Shown piece by piece: positions 1-12,402 of a stretch of 64,000 nucleotides of DNA. The stretch lies in the NCBI GenBank assembly GCA_013115135.1, contig JABANP010000045.1, forward strand, positions 1 to 64,000. The letters run 5' to 3'. Under the pieces are notes generated by a model. It worked only from the letters and a program-made list of their open reading frames with translations, had not been told where the DNA came from and did no database searches. This DNA comes from Perkinsus olseni. Lineage: Eukaryota > Perkinsozoa > Perkinsida > Perkinsidae. The position numbers and the translations under genes are program-made. Position 1 is the first letter of the stretch. The number at the start of each line of letters is the position of its first letter.

Positions 1-52
1 AACCATTGCCATCAGCCGGCTACACCGTGCTTGCATCTGATGGTGTTTGAAT
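1..52 (-). repeat. Partial inverted copy of the 10.26/16.65 kb duplicated segment
   Basis: The reverse complement of the first bases of the window matches the left end of the segmental duplication found near 10,255 and 16,645 (shared words include GCCATCAGCCG and the CGTG..TTGAATCTGATG stretch). It is cut by the window edge, so its full extent is unknown. Confidence 0.6.
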
Positions 53-342
53 ATCACTTACTTCGAATATCGATCTGAGGCTTTTTTCAAAGACTCGGGA
101 GATGCTCCTACGTAAGGCGTTTTTATCTTTGGCATTTCGATCTCCTGGCAGCACCGTGCGCCGTAGCCTTCGTTACGTACAACGTGTTGCCCGCCAACGT
201 GCCAACAGGCTCTACTTCGCCTGTGAGGGATCGATTGTACTTCAACGCGACAGGGGCGCTGAATTGCGCTTTTAATCCGCTTATGCGCCATTCGATAGAG
301 GCTTATAGGCTCATACGATACTGCTTCTGAAGCAGTATACGA

Positions 343-413
343 AGCAGTGCTTCGTTTTATACAGATGGCATCTATACTGTATAGATGCCATCTGTATGTG
401 TCGAAGCACTGCT
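343..413. repeat. Nested palindrome / foldback
   Basis: Positions 359-377 and 379-397 are perfect inverted repeats (19 nt arms, one-base spacer at 378). They are nested in an outer pair of 12-nt arms at 343-354 and 402-413. The whole unit could form a long hairpin and lies in the gene-free first 1.2 kb. The rest of 1-1233 shows no gene that I can support. Confidence 0.8.
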
Positions 414-1233
414 ATACAAGACCTGCTATAGGAGACCTATATTCATAGACTATACAAGACCTGCGATATCGGTTCCGTTCTCTCAAGCACTGAGTATTCG
501 ATAGACAGTAACTATCATCCGAGAAAGGGTACCCGCTCTGTCAAGAGTCCGTAGGTTACATAGCATCTCAATGCACGCGTTCAGAGTCCGTTAGTATCCG
601 TATAGTAGACTACCATCAATAGTGATACTAGTACTAATGGAATGTCTTATATAACGGGATTACGGTTCGAGACCGCTGAATGGCTGGAGCCAAGGAAGTG
701 CCCGTAAAATCATAAGCCAGATCCGACCTGCCAGGTCATGATGGTTGGTTCCGCCCACCCCAGGAAGGCTAGAATCCAGCGGCTGGGTGTGGATCGTGCC
801 TTCGCCTCACCCGCGTTGCATCAGCTATCGTTGGCTAGGAATCCTAGCCTAGGATGACATGCCTCAACTTACTTGCTTCTGAACCATTATCCTGGTGCTG
901 CGTCTCATTTCGGCTACTCGAAATCAATTTTGTTCGGCGCATTACACGAGAGACGAATGCATTGAGTTGTGGAAGTACAAATTACTAGTAGCCAGCCAGG
1001 GATGAATGCGAGGCAGGGTTATTGACAGCCTTGGCTTTTGCGGAGTCGAGGCGAGTTGAGTGTACGATTCCGAAAACGTAACCCGTTGAACGGGTATATT
1101 TACTCTGTAGGAACTTTCAACTCTTACCGCCTCGACCAGTTGTCGAGCTGACGACGTTCACTGGCCTCGGTCAGGTGGGGTAGAAAACTGAGAACTTCTC
1201 CCGTGGACCTTCCAGGAAGTTCTACTTAACTTC

Positions 1234-4200
1234 ATGTTTTCAAACTCAACACCCTTTGGGAGTAGGCTACCCAGCAGTGGAGGGAATGGCAACGGGATAA
1301 CGAGCCCTCAGGGTTTCGGAGGCGGTCAACCGTAAGTGGCATAGCCTGTGATTCGTGAGCTGGCGGAGCCGAGCTCGTCGAAGTAAAAGCGGGAGCCAGT
1401 GAACTTTCTACAACTATCAGATTCCGAGGGGAGCTTGAGAACGCTAGGATGGAGAATATGAGGTTGAATAGGCTGCTGCAGGAGTGTGAACAGGAGATGC
1501 TACAAATGAACAACCAAAGGCTTCGAGAGTTCGAGGTTGGGGTATCCGATCAAATCAGGACAAACTCGAGACCATGTGCCACAGGATATGAAACTAAGGC
1601 ACGAGATGGAGATGAGGGATATGACGGAGGAGAAGGATCGGCTCGTGGAGCAGATCGAGGCCGCTCGGCGGTCCAATGCTGATGAGAGCAAGGAGCTTCG
1701 AATGGAAATACGGTAGCTCCGAGGGAGCATCGACTCGGAGTCGACCAAGGACTCAGGGAACGGCAAGAGGAAATCGACAGACTGCAGACAGAAATGCAGG
1801 AACTCGTTGACGAGAACGCATTGCTTAGGATGAAAGTGAGGCTACGGAAGAGTCGTGCTCATATCTTGTGGTTGCAGGTGGACGATGGCACGACGGCAGG
1901 TGGAGATTCGGAGAGGGGACCGACGTCACAGCACGGCCGTATCGAAGCATCGTCAAACTGGCCGTACTCTCGAGAGGAATACGATGAGAAGCTTGAGGAA
2001 TTGGAGGCAGCGTTACAGGAGGCGAACGTAGAGGTGACAACCACACCTTCGACAATATCGAATCTACAAGAAAGAATGACGACGCGCACTTGCTCTCACC
2101 GCGCGGCATTTGCGCTTTTCTTTTCGACGGGCGACCGTCCACGCAGGCAGCGGGCAGGCTAGCTACTTCCATCATGCAATCCAGGTGTCGGACCTCCGCG
2201 AGAAGAAGGAAACGCTTGAGGATGTCCTCGAGGAGAAGAACGTGCAGATCGTTGCCCTCACCAAATTCGAACGAGAGTACGTGTCCGTCAGGGGGTGAAA
2301 AACAATCCGGCGTATGCGTAGACCAGTCTGCGGCGCAGTAGACCATCCTCACGAGGAATACGTCTCCTCCAAAATATGTCCCTACAATAGCTGCACGTCA
2401 CTCCGGATGTTCCGCATGCTTAGCGTTACTGCGGGTGACGGGTTATTACTAATAACTGACCTCCCACAGACGATCTACACTAATAACTTATTAGTGTAGA
2501 TCGTCTGTGGGAGGTCAGGATCCAAGGAGCCCGATATTATCCACATTTTCAACCTGCGGATGCCCATCGCTCATCTTATTGCCCGTCGTCTCCTTCAGAG
2601 TCGATGCACAGATCAGAGAGCACCTTGCGGAGCGCGATGAGAGGTTGTCTGATCTGGAGCTCCAAAATACCATGCTACGCGGGAAACTAGCTTCGTTAGA
2701 GGCGGAGGTAGGGTAACTTCTCCCCTACAAATCAATTGTCCTAGCAGGGACAGAACGGCGGCGCCATCAGCGAACTCCGCATGCTCTTGAAGGAGCGAGA
2801 GATGGAGGTCGAAGCGCTAGGTAGGCCGGTCACGATACCTATCCTTCGGCGGCAATGTCACGATTTGAGCTCCGAGCATGGTTGTCAGAGTCCCAGCTTC
2901 GCTCCGCTATTTCTATCAACACTACGAGCCAAGGTGCAATGGACGGAAATCAAATCGCTCAGTCAGGACCTGTAGCGGGTAGGGTGACAGAGAGTATCAG
3001 TCCTGGGACTATAAGGATCGAGGAATCGCACACTTGGAAGCCGTTGATCCGGAGGCTCAAAGACTCAACCGTTGAGGGCCGTCATCTATCTTATCGGGTT
3101 CGACCTAAGATACCCATGGTGCGGTTAGAGCCTTACAAGTAGAGCTGCAGGCCAGAGATGACGAACTGATGAGGCTACAGCGGAAGGCAGTCACACCCGC
3201 AATCGAGTATCGAGAGCACGCTCTTTACTACAGGTCGACGATTTCGCGAGAGGCTTCTCAGCTCCTGACGCTCTCAAGAAAATTGACGAACTGGAAAGGT
3301 CGCTGAACCACAAGGAGAAGTAGAGTGGCCTGCCGAAGGGCGAGCCTGTAGCGGCCTTCATGCTTTTTAGAGACCTCGCCGCGTCGAGAGTGGAGCTGAG
3401 TAAATTCCTGTCTGAGGCGGAGGACGTAGTTCAAGAGAATCGCTACCTCCGCCAAGTAGCGAAGATTCCGCTAGACAGGCTTCTGGACCTAACAGGTAGG
3501 CACTTGATCGCTGAATACCCTCGCTCCGCCTCGCACTGAATCGGCTGGCTCAGTGGGCAAGTACTGTTCTAGATATGAAGATCGCTGAGAGGCTCAGTAG
3601 TTCGGGAGCGATTGCGCAGCTTATTGTGCTGGAGCAAAGGGAGTTGGAGTGGGACCATGAAAGGGTCAAGCTCCGGAGGAAAGTAATCCATCGGTCAGCG
3701 CTTGCTGGGCGCCAAGGCGGCGTGGTGGTATACAGATACTCGAGCTGTCACAAATGGTCGCAGAGAAAGGCGTCATGTGTCATGGGCTAGATGCAGACAA
3801 GCTCATTTTCCTGCAGGAGGTGACACCGAGGTGACGACCCTTGCAGTACACGCGTCGTCTCACCAGTTCGCGAAGTCCCTCCGTGAGGGGTCGGTCCTCC
3901 CTCCACGAGATGAATCTCAGCCGTCGCACTCTGATCGCGGCAGAGATAAGGAAGAGATCAGCAAACTCAAGTCCGAGGTGCTTCCTCATCCAATATCGTG
4001 CTGCAGCGTCAGCATGTAACTCGGCAGATTCAAAGACTTCGGCTGCGCATGGCACGGGCGCCCTCTCCACGCGATGGGGTCCCTCCAGTTGTTACGAGCG
4101 CCGAAGATTCTGGCAAGTGGAGAACGTCCGCTGTAGAATCTATATCCGCGGCGGTATGCTCTCGAGCTAGCTCCCAGAGACTGCCCGCTACTCAGGTCGA

Positions 4201-7200
4201 GGCCAAGCTGGAAGCCTTCCTTCGCCAACATCGCGGGCGTCCAAATGCAACGGCGCTTTACAGGAACCTAGGGGATTCTCTACCGTCAGCCTCCCGCAGC
4301 CAGGACGGCCCGTCAACGGGCCGCAGCGTTTCAACTCGTGGAAAGCAGGTCGAAATATTCGACCGATTTTGGACACGCTGATGGCGGGTGTGATTCGTGT
4401 ATTGCTTTCTAGGCTTCGGCCGCGTCAAGTCCCGATCGGGATGGTGTAAATACTAAAGTAGACGACGAGGAAGAACAGCAGCCTCGTAGAACAGTTGGAG
4501 AAGTTGAAGCTGGCGATGAGCTGCTACTCCCACCCACGGCCTTCCCAGCCATCAGAGGTCTGCCTCCGATAGCATATAGTCACGTACTACAGCGCGCTAC
4601 ACTTCCTTCGACGAGTAAGCGAAGGAAGTATTTGAAGACCGCTGCGTGACGTCCATTAACAGGCGTACTGCGCGGCAGGCAGGCTCCCGGTGTTGAAGCG
4701 CTGCTATATACGATGCTGTTGGAGGTTCTGGAGGATAACAGGCACCTCCGCAACGTGAACGAGAAGTAAAGTCTCATCTCCTCAAGTGTCTTGGGACCTA
4801 TCCGGTCAACGTTGAAACTTTTCATATCTTGACGGCCAGGCCGGGGCCGACCGTCATTACAACGGGTCGAATCACAGATCTCGAATAGGTTCAGTGAGGA
4901 GATAGCGGCCATGCAAAAGACTCAGCAGAGTCGCGTGGCAGCCCTCGTGACCACGCGGGAGGAGCATGCGAGGCTGGTGAAACTAATCCCGGCAGGTGGA
5001 CGGTTAATTTATCGATTTCCAGATCGGTAGCTATTCTGAGTACAAAGAGAGATCCTGTCGAGCACAAAGAGACAAAGACAACGAGATAGAATCCCTCCGC
5101 CGTGAGGTCAGTCGACTGAAGGAGATCTGTGCCGTGAGCGATAAGGACATGGCAGGGGATGGTAAGAATGAGACTCAGTGTCTCTCACTATAATAGCAGA
5201 CTCGAGGTGGTTGAGGATAGTCTCGTACGAAGGATGACATGTCCTCTCCCGTAGAGCATATTTGAAAAATCGAAATCTCTTAGCATCGGAGTCTGTATAC
5301 AGGGTACAAATCGTACCCTGTATCGGACCGTACGATGCTCTACTCGCTTTCGGAATGTCCGTAGTATAGTCTTGTCCAGCTTGCGAGTGATGACCAGGTG
5401 AGTCTATAAAGGCCAAGTACCTTGCCCTATTGCAACGATTAACGAGGAGCGAGGCGAGAGAAATCACTCTAAGCCGGGCGCTGCAGACCAGCAGAACCGA
5501 AGCCGCAACTCTGAGGTCAGCTGCCGCGTCTACTGCCTTCGTTGGAGGCATTGTGACTTGCCCGTTATGTAGGGAGATGGTGGACAGTATAGAACCCGAG
5601 TGTACAACCAGGGAGCTCTTCCTCAAAGGAAGGATAGCTCAGTTGGAGAAGTTTCAATTAAGGGCTCATCATGCAATCACGGTGGCAACAGAGAAGCTTT
5701 CGAGATGTGAGGGCCGGAATTATTTCAAATAATTTATTTGAGCGCGATTGGCTCGGGTCTGGGGGCGCTTGTTTGGCCCGTACCAAACCACGAGTAGCAT
5801 ATCGTAGGGTCTCGGAACGCCCAGGACTCCGAGTCCGGGACTCATCAGTAGCGAGTCGTTGCTAACTCAGCCGCCAACAGGACTCCCTCGTTCTCTTGGT
5901 CAGGTCCCTTCTCTATACCTCATGGTTAGTTCTTGTTGTAGGTGTACCTACGCATGAGTATGCCGCAATGAAGAGTGAGCTGGTGGCTGTCAAAGCAAGC
6001 CACCAGGATCTGGAGGAAGAAGTGGGAAAACTCCGCTCACGTATCCAGCAGAGCGAAACCGTGGTAAGGCAGATCGATGATCTAAGACTCGCTGGGCTTC
6101 CCGTAGAAAGTTTTCCCGAAGCGGTTCCAGATTGAATCAAGCTTTGACCGCAGCCGGTCGCCTTAACTCGGCCTAGAGAGGAAAAAACCGAAGGCACTCG
6201 TTGTACAAGTTCTATCGTAGAACGAGCACCATGTTTCGGTCGTTGACGAGCGATCCGTGCACACTAAGAATGGGTTGGGAACCCATAGCATTCGCCGAAG
6301 TACTACCTCGCCCGAGTAATGCTTGTGCCCAATCTCCGAAATCTGCACTACCTCGTTGTAGGGATTGTAGTACCAGAACACCAGATGAGTAGATTGGGCC
6401 CATAGTGGTTCGCTGAACGAAGTGAAGCAGGGAAAGTTAGTAGTCGACAGAATTGGAGTCCGCTAGCTAGCTACCGCACATGTGCTTGTGCTTTGAACTG
6501 TGTGCCTCACGCGGTTGCATTGGTAATACAGTATTACTAACACTTGCGCGTACCCCCACAAGTTTGTGTCCTCAACCCGGCTAGCAACTAACCTTTTTAA
6601 CTTCGTAAACACCATATATCGAGCGATGTCATCGCTGCGATGATGAAGCGATGTCGCTTGCTGATGGTATGCGCCCTTGGGTAGTGCCTTATTGTCTGGT
6701 GTGTTCCCCATCGTGACTCTCTGAGTTTGGAAGCTGATTCGTCGACCATTATATCAGGCGGAGAAGGCCCGCGAAAGGATACGCGATCTGTTGAAGAGAT
6801 TTCCAGCCGAACCGGGCTCTAGCGGCGACGTTGCCAACGATGGCAGAGACAGCGTCTGCGGTGCGGCTGAGAGGGAGCTTGCTATTCTACGCAAGCAAGT
6901 TGAGTCCGATGCTGACATCATCGAAGAACTCAAGTCTCAGGTGGACTCCCAGGCGATTGCTCACGCTCCGAGCTCTTCTTCAGGTCCGGTACCTCGAGAG
7001 CTGCTTTTCGACCACTGAGGCAAGTCTCAGTACTGAGCGGACTTCCAGATACAGATTGGAAGCGACAGTGGAGGTCTGCACGAGTGGCGCAATGTCTGTC
7101 ATCAATCTGGCTGATGTGAGAGCACAGATGGTACATCGAGTTTTGAAAGTCGTCCAGCAGGTTGAACGCCGGGTGATGGCAGCCGAGGAGATTCTAGTGA

Positions 7201-9644
7201 AGGCAGAGGCGAAGTCACTTGAACTAGAGCAGGCCCGCGAGGCAAAACGATCATCGAATTTAGTATGACAAAACACTCGGGTCAGTAGGTTCTGGCAGTA
7301 GCCCGACGACAAGCTTCGGAAGCGAAGGCAGCCTCACTGAGGCACATCACGGAGTTGAAGACCTTGAGAGAGACTCTCAATGCCATCTCCGACTCCAGTC
7401 GTTCTGGAGACGAGCAAGTATTTTTCTTATCAATTCGCGGCTCATCGCCTGGTGCGCGCCCAATTCGACTCCTACTGGCGGCAGGCTGTTACCATTCATC
7501 CTAATCGTGCATTTTACTGCTTCCTGCCGACACAGGGCGATAGACCACTACATCAATCAGAACTTTCCATAATGTAAAGTTGCAGAATATTGAGACACCT
7601 GGAGTGGGTCTCGCCCGGGAAATAATACTTCCGAACTCTGAAAATGAAAGGCAGAAGTGTACGCGGTAGGTATCCCTTATCATGCAACTGCAGCAACGCC
7701 TCATGACCTGGATCTGGGAGTCCGACAAGGAGTACAGGGTGCTGGCCCTCAACCAGGAAGTCAATCGCCTTCGGAATGAAGTAAGATACTAGCGTCCTCC
7801 ACTTTGCTCATCACCAGTAGCACTCCTGTATCCTCGTCTATGAGCCGCTCGCAGCAGTCCGCATCGAGGGCCTCGATGTCGGAGCCCATTGTCCACAAAC
7901 CGAACCCAGTAGCGAGCATTGTCCGCATGCTATCAGAAATTTCAGGGAGAATTTCGCGGCGGCGAGTTCCTTAGGGAAAGCTCCTCTCACTTCCTCGTTT
8001 ACCGCCGTTGCTGTCGGTCCATGTTCCGGGCGTCGCCGCTGAATTGCTTGCGGACCGTGCCGAACCACGAGATCTCAGCCACTGCATCCCTAGGTTCTGC
8101 GGCTCCGAGGCGACAATGAAGCTAAGATGGGAAGTCTTTATGACAAGATATCGCAACTTGAAGCTCCCGATCGACTCGCGCAGGTTAGACGTTGAGCCTC
8201 CGATTTCCCGGATTTGACAGCTCGTTAGGTCGCGGAGCATAGTTCGGTTCATGACAGAGAAGATGAGAGCATGCAAGCAGCTCGACAATCGAAGGAGATC
8301 GAGACGCTCCTGGAGAAGATTGATCTGCTAGAGTCGCACACTGCACCTTCCAGAGCGAGTGCCGTACGCCGCCCTCGTCGATCAGGGCTGATAACCGAAG
8401 TCTGAAGAAGAGCTCAGCCACGCTCCAACGGCCGATATCGGGTGAGCTCTCGAGGTTGCTTGTCCAGTCCTACAACCAGCTGCCAACTATTCGACTGGAG
8501 GTTCCTATTGCAGGCAACGGAGGGGATCACTGCGATGTTGAAATCAATGACTTGCGAGTTGGTGCTTGGAAAATTATTGACCTACTCCAGAAGGAGATTA
8601 TAGTCAGTTGCCCATCCAGTTATGCCCGACAGTATTATCGTTGCAGGACTACGAGGCTCGTGTAGCGCAGTTGCGGATTGATAATGATGATCTGCATGAG
8701 AGACTCAAGAGAAGGTCAAGTAGGCCTATAGTAAGTTTCGGTTCGAAAAGAGCACTGCTATTGCCGCCGTCAATAATTCTCAACAAGAGGAGCTTGAAGC
8801 TCCGAGCCTCCCACTCTCTTCTGTCGTAGCTCATACTCCAAGGCTTGGAGTCCAAGCTGAGGTCTTCAGTGTTGGAGCTCCTCGGTGTCAATCAGGACGA
8901 GAAGAAGCGTCCCCAAGATGTCCTCCTGAAGGACTCAGCGACGTCCCCGGCTACCTCCTACCTAGTCCTGGAACAGGTAAACCTGCCAGTTGATTGTCTT
9001 CAATGAGTGACTCATTATAAGTTGCTTCTAGCAATCGCGGTTGGACCTAGTCTGTTATTGCCGTCCTCCTCCAGTTCCGCATATCCTCAGAATAACAAGG
9101 AGATCATCCAGCGACTACAAGATGATACGCGTACCATTCAACAGAGGCTCGACGCCTCAGAAACAGAACGGAAGAGGCTCGAGCAGGTGAGTCCTTCTTT
9201 ACACGGGCTTCAGTAGATCTGCAGTGTCTCGCGTCTCTCATCAAAGTCCCTCGACCGTGAATCGAGGAATCGCGAAGATAGAAGTCCCGCAGAGAAGCAG
9301 ATCCGCATGTTGAAGCGTCAGGTAAGTCACTCTGACGATCCTCTGAGCTGAGCGGAATGCTCAGCCGCTTATTGCTCAGGTTTCGTCGAAGTCGGCGGAG
9401 ATTACTCGAATGCGTGGCGTCCTGGACGAGCTCAAGAAGGAGACCATCCGGCTAGCAAAGCGGCGGGAAGAGCAGGCGAGGCCGACGCGACAAGCCCCAC
9501 AGGGACTCTTCGTTCGATCTGTCAGATGTTCGCAGCCTCAAGGAAAAGAGGAAAGCAACCATGATTTCACGCCTTCCTGAGCTTCCTCGTATTATGGTCC
9601 TTTGTGTTGTCTGGGTCCCAGCACTGGATGCTCACGAGTCGTGA
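1234..9644 (+). CDS. Large multi-exon coiled-coil protein (function not assigned)
   Basis: The product appears to be a long, mostly alpha-helical coiled-coil protein, probably structural (cytoskeletal, centrosomal or ciliary type is only a guess). The proposed start is ATG 1234, opening a Gly/Ser-rich head exon (1234-1331). A 68-nt GT-AG intron follows, and then heptad-rich exons with blocks such as LRMEIRERQEEIDRLQTEMQ, DLREKKETLEDVLEEK, HLAERDERLSDLELQ, EDNRHLRNVNEK and QLEKLKLAM. In-frame stops between blocks are removed by short GT-AG introns (for example 44 nt after LRMEIR and 40 nt after KLASLEAE). One segment near 5,550 carries a CPLCREM pair. A less coiled Ser/Arg-rich stretch lies at 4,000-4,380. 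The last exon ends in ..DAHES and TGA 9642-9644 after a 34-35 nt intron. Not every exon junction was resolved. A CEP290-like protein was considered but cannot be shown from sequence alone. Confidence 0.6.
2456..2518. repeat. Perfect 63-bp palindrome inside an intron
   Basis: Arms 2456-2486 and 2488-2518 are exact reverse complements (31 nt each) around a single base. The palindrome sits in an unusually long intron (about 2,280-2,607) of the coiled-coil gene, whose other introns are near 40-50 nt. It looks like an inserted foldback element that is spliced out. Confidence 0.9.
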
Positions 9645-9792
9645 GTCTCCGTGACGGAGGTGGCTGCTGACCCACGTGCACTGTCTCGTTGCAGTAGGTG
9701 TAGTTGCCCTTCTGTCGTTCGGAGCGCGTGCGGCGCGCAGCTGATCATTCTCGAGATGTCAGAAGTTTCAACCTCGAACAATCTGATTCGGA

Positions 9793-9846
9793 TCAACGGC
9801 TGTGATCTCTCCATCAGGATCTGCATACCGCCCGAAGGCGCGCACG
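9793..9846 (+). repeat. 54-bp dispersed repeat, copy 1
   Basis: This 54-nt stretch recurs almost unchanged at 16,515-16,568, in the same orientation and ahead of the duplicated segment in both places. No gene was recognised between 9,645 and 10,811; the remainder is repeat-derived or featureless. Confidence 0.8.
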
Positions 9847-10254
9847 TTGGTATCACTGCATTGCAACCCGCAGAAGATGTTATTATAATAATCATACTGA
9901 TAACTTACCTGTGGTATGATGATGAGTCATCACTGACCAGTATGACGAGTCATCACGGATGACTAGTGCATTACGATAGAACCCAGGGTGACGGTTTGAC
10001 ACAGCGTTATTGAAAGTATGGTTAGCCTCAGCTAGGTTAGACGTTCTCTCAGTAGGGAGCTATCCAGTACCGATGACCCTTCTCGTGGGATACTGCACGA
10101 AGCTGATTGAATTAGAACGTGGAGGATCAGGCTGCCTCACTCAGGCAAGCTAAGCTTGCCAATCATTGGCATTGGTCTGACGGGGATATCATCATGGATC
10201 AGTTGGGCTAACTACCTACCTTGACTTTGAGCTAGCGCCTCTGTGGGGTTGCCA

Positions 10255-11560
10255 GTGAGAACCATCATCAGATTCAAACACGGTCTAATCGGCTGATGGC
10301 AACGGTTGTATCGTTGAGGTTTATCGGATATACTAAACCACGTTGTGGGTTGGCCTAGCATATACCCAATACAATTGACGGTAGCTACCGAAGACTAGGT
10401 CTTCTGCGACACAACAAGACCGGTGTCGATTGGAGGAGTCTAAATACGTCAGATTAATGGATAGAGGATAGGCCAGAGAGCAAGAACCCCTGAAGTTAAC
10501 GACCTTCATAGTAAACATCACGGATAAGTATTGGCCGTGTTTGTCGGGACCAAAGTTTGTGACGATTTCTCTATGATGCAATCAGATATCAGCCGGGAAA
10601 AACACGCAAGTTTCCCAACGCAACCATACTGTGCCATGCCGCAAGATGAACGGCTTAATGGAGTGCACGATGTCATCTACCGGAATAAAAAATCTTTCAG
10701 TAATCGAAATCATAACAAGTGGTGTAGAAGCACCGTTCAACCGGAGTGTGATGGCTAATGAGCGGCTTGCCAGAATCACTCATATTCGGAAGGGAAACCA
10801 GTCCCCGGCCGTTAGCAACAGTACTGACACTGAGCACCGCAATTGATCCGATTGGGCCAACAATAGGGCCAAATGAAGGCGATATCCTCGCAGGCCAGAC
10901 AGGAGTCGCAGAGGCTGCCTCGAAGTTTTGGACTGTCGGACGAAACGTTCTTGACCGAGCCGGGCAGCTGGTGTCTCCCCGATCCGCGTAGAGCGCTGAT
11001 GACGGAATCATCATGGAACTGGTAGTGGCCAGTAGCAGGGCCACCCTGCACGATCGAGGGGATGAATTCTTTCTTGCTCTTGGGCTCGACGTTCCCGTCT
11101 TGAGCAGCAACAGTAACACCGATGATGAGCAGGATCCTCACAACAAAGAAGGTCATCATTTTCATACGATGAACACTGATTGGATATTCAACTCCGCCCT
11201 TAAGGTCAACGCCACCGAAATCGATAACTGTTGAAGGGCGAACTCCCACCTGGGACGAGTCACAAAGTTCTACTGAGAACCGAGGGTAACGCCACTGGCG
11301 TCACGTCACTAAGAATCTTGTCTACCGGTGACCTGACGACTCATCTGAGAATCTCAGACTGAGATGAGCCCCTCTCCCCTGCCTGTGCTCTCGGGCTTCC
11401 TCCGGAGGCCCAGCGAGGGCACTAGCACGTCGAACCGGAATCAAGAAGACTCGGCCGTGCTGACATCATTCCTCGAGTCTCTGCGTTGCGGCGAAGCCCT
11501 ATTTTCCCTGCGAACGCGACCTGGCCCTGCGGAGGCAGGGGACACGGATGCACCTCGGTC
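10255..11560 (+). repeat. Segmental duplication, copy A
   Basis: About 1.3 kb that aligns along its length with 16,645-17,960. It carries a secreted-peptide gene on the minus strand plus that gene's 3' flank and upstream region. The upstream part (about 11,300-11,560) is also related to 18,660-18,930 and 21,050-21,210. Confidence 0.8.
10812..11165 (-). CDS. Small secreted cysteine-rich peptide, family 1 (member a)
   Basis: A 117-residue protein starting at ATG 11,165 (an upstream in-frame start would bury the signal peptide, so this one is preferred). It begins with a hydrophobic signal peptide (MKMMTFFVVRILLIIGVTVA). A polar region with the family motif HYQF follows, then a compact C-terminal cysteine module C-x2-C-x2-C-x9-C-x6-C-x3-C-x2-C-C with hydrophobic residues between cysteines. 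The closest relative in the window is the gene at 17,194-17,547, inside the duplicated segment. No known family is recognised; secretion is inferred from the signal peptide. Effector, antimicrobial or surface roles are all possible and untested. Confidence 0.75.
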   Translation of the reverse strand: MKMMTFFVVRILLIIGVTVAAQDGNVEPKSKKEFIPSIVQGGPATGHYQFHDDSVISALRGSGRHQLPGSVKNVSSDSPKLRGSLCDSCLACEDIAFIWPYCWPNRINCGAQCQYCC

Positions 11561-12054
11561 TTGATAACCCATATCGAAAACGAGAGTGCACCGAACTGCC
11601 GAGATCAAAGACGGCAATGAAGAGGATTCTCTGCTGTCCTTAAGACTACTTATTCCACGCTGCATGTCTCTTTTGCAATTTAGACCGACTTGGATTCTCA
11701 GACTGTCTGAGAAGCGTGCGCCGCACGCGCTCCGAACGAGAGAGGGGGATTCTTGCGCCTGAAGCCGACCGGCCCTTCAGCATGGTGTTGAAGGCTTGGC
11801 AGAAGCTTCTCAACGTGAAGCACAGCGATTTAGCCGTCTGATGTTCATTTGGGCTAGGAAATGAAAGAAATTGCATTCATTAGAAAGTTAGACAGCATTG
11901 GGACAGGCCGCATCTATGAACAGGGAGACAGGCTCTGATGGCGTCACTCCTGATCCCCTGTAGCTTAGCGGAATCCCTGCTCAAGGATCTACAAGTTTCC
12001 CGCCTGCGCCCCGAGCGTTGAATTGACGACCAGCTTCAAGCTCTCTTCACAGTC

Positions 12055-12402
12055 ATGAAGCCCTTCTTTGTTGTAAACATCCTGTTCGTAATTGGTCTTA
12101 CCGTCGCTATTCTAGAAGGCGATCTTAAAGGCAACAATATCAGGGAGCGCGACTCTCATACCGTACGAGATGTGGACGCTGAGAACCACTACGAGTTCGG
12201 TGATGACCCTGTCATCAAGGATACAGTAGATTTAGAGAGTATGTTGCCGACAGAGTCCGACGAGCAAGGCATGCTCGGTGGTGCCGAAGGCTCGTCCGCT
12301 CTTTACATAGCGTGCAAAGCCTGCTATTAGTTCTTTGATATTATTTGGCCTTATTGTGGTATCATCATGGGTAAATGCGGTTCTGATTGCGGATGCTGCT
12401 GA
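12055..12402 (+). pseudogene. Secreted cysteine-rich peptide, family 1, with internal TAG
   Basis: ATG 12,055 opens a typical family signal peptide (MKPFFVVNILFVIGLTVA) and a middle region with the motif NHYEF. An in-frame TAG at 12,328-12,330 falls in the cysteine module where the sister gene at 14,829 has a tyrosine codon. The frame then stays open to TGA 12,400-12,402 and still encodes the family cysteine pattern (..PYC..KCGSDCGCC). One nonsense change with no frameshift suggests a recent loss, an allele, or stop readthrough. The flanks (11,166-12,054) hold only the duplicated upstream region. Confidence 0.7.

Noticed and set aside
1825..2352. 175-codon minus-strand open frame
   Set aside because: Antisense to coiled-coil exons; composition is that of a shadow frame.
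1234..9644. Coiled-coil gene as a pseudogene because of in-frame stops
   Set aside because: The stops examined fall in short GT-AG introns whose removal restores a continuous coiled coil.
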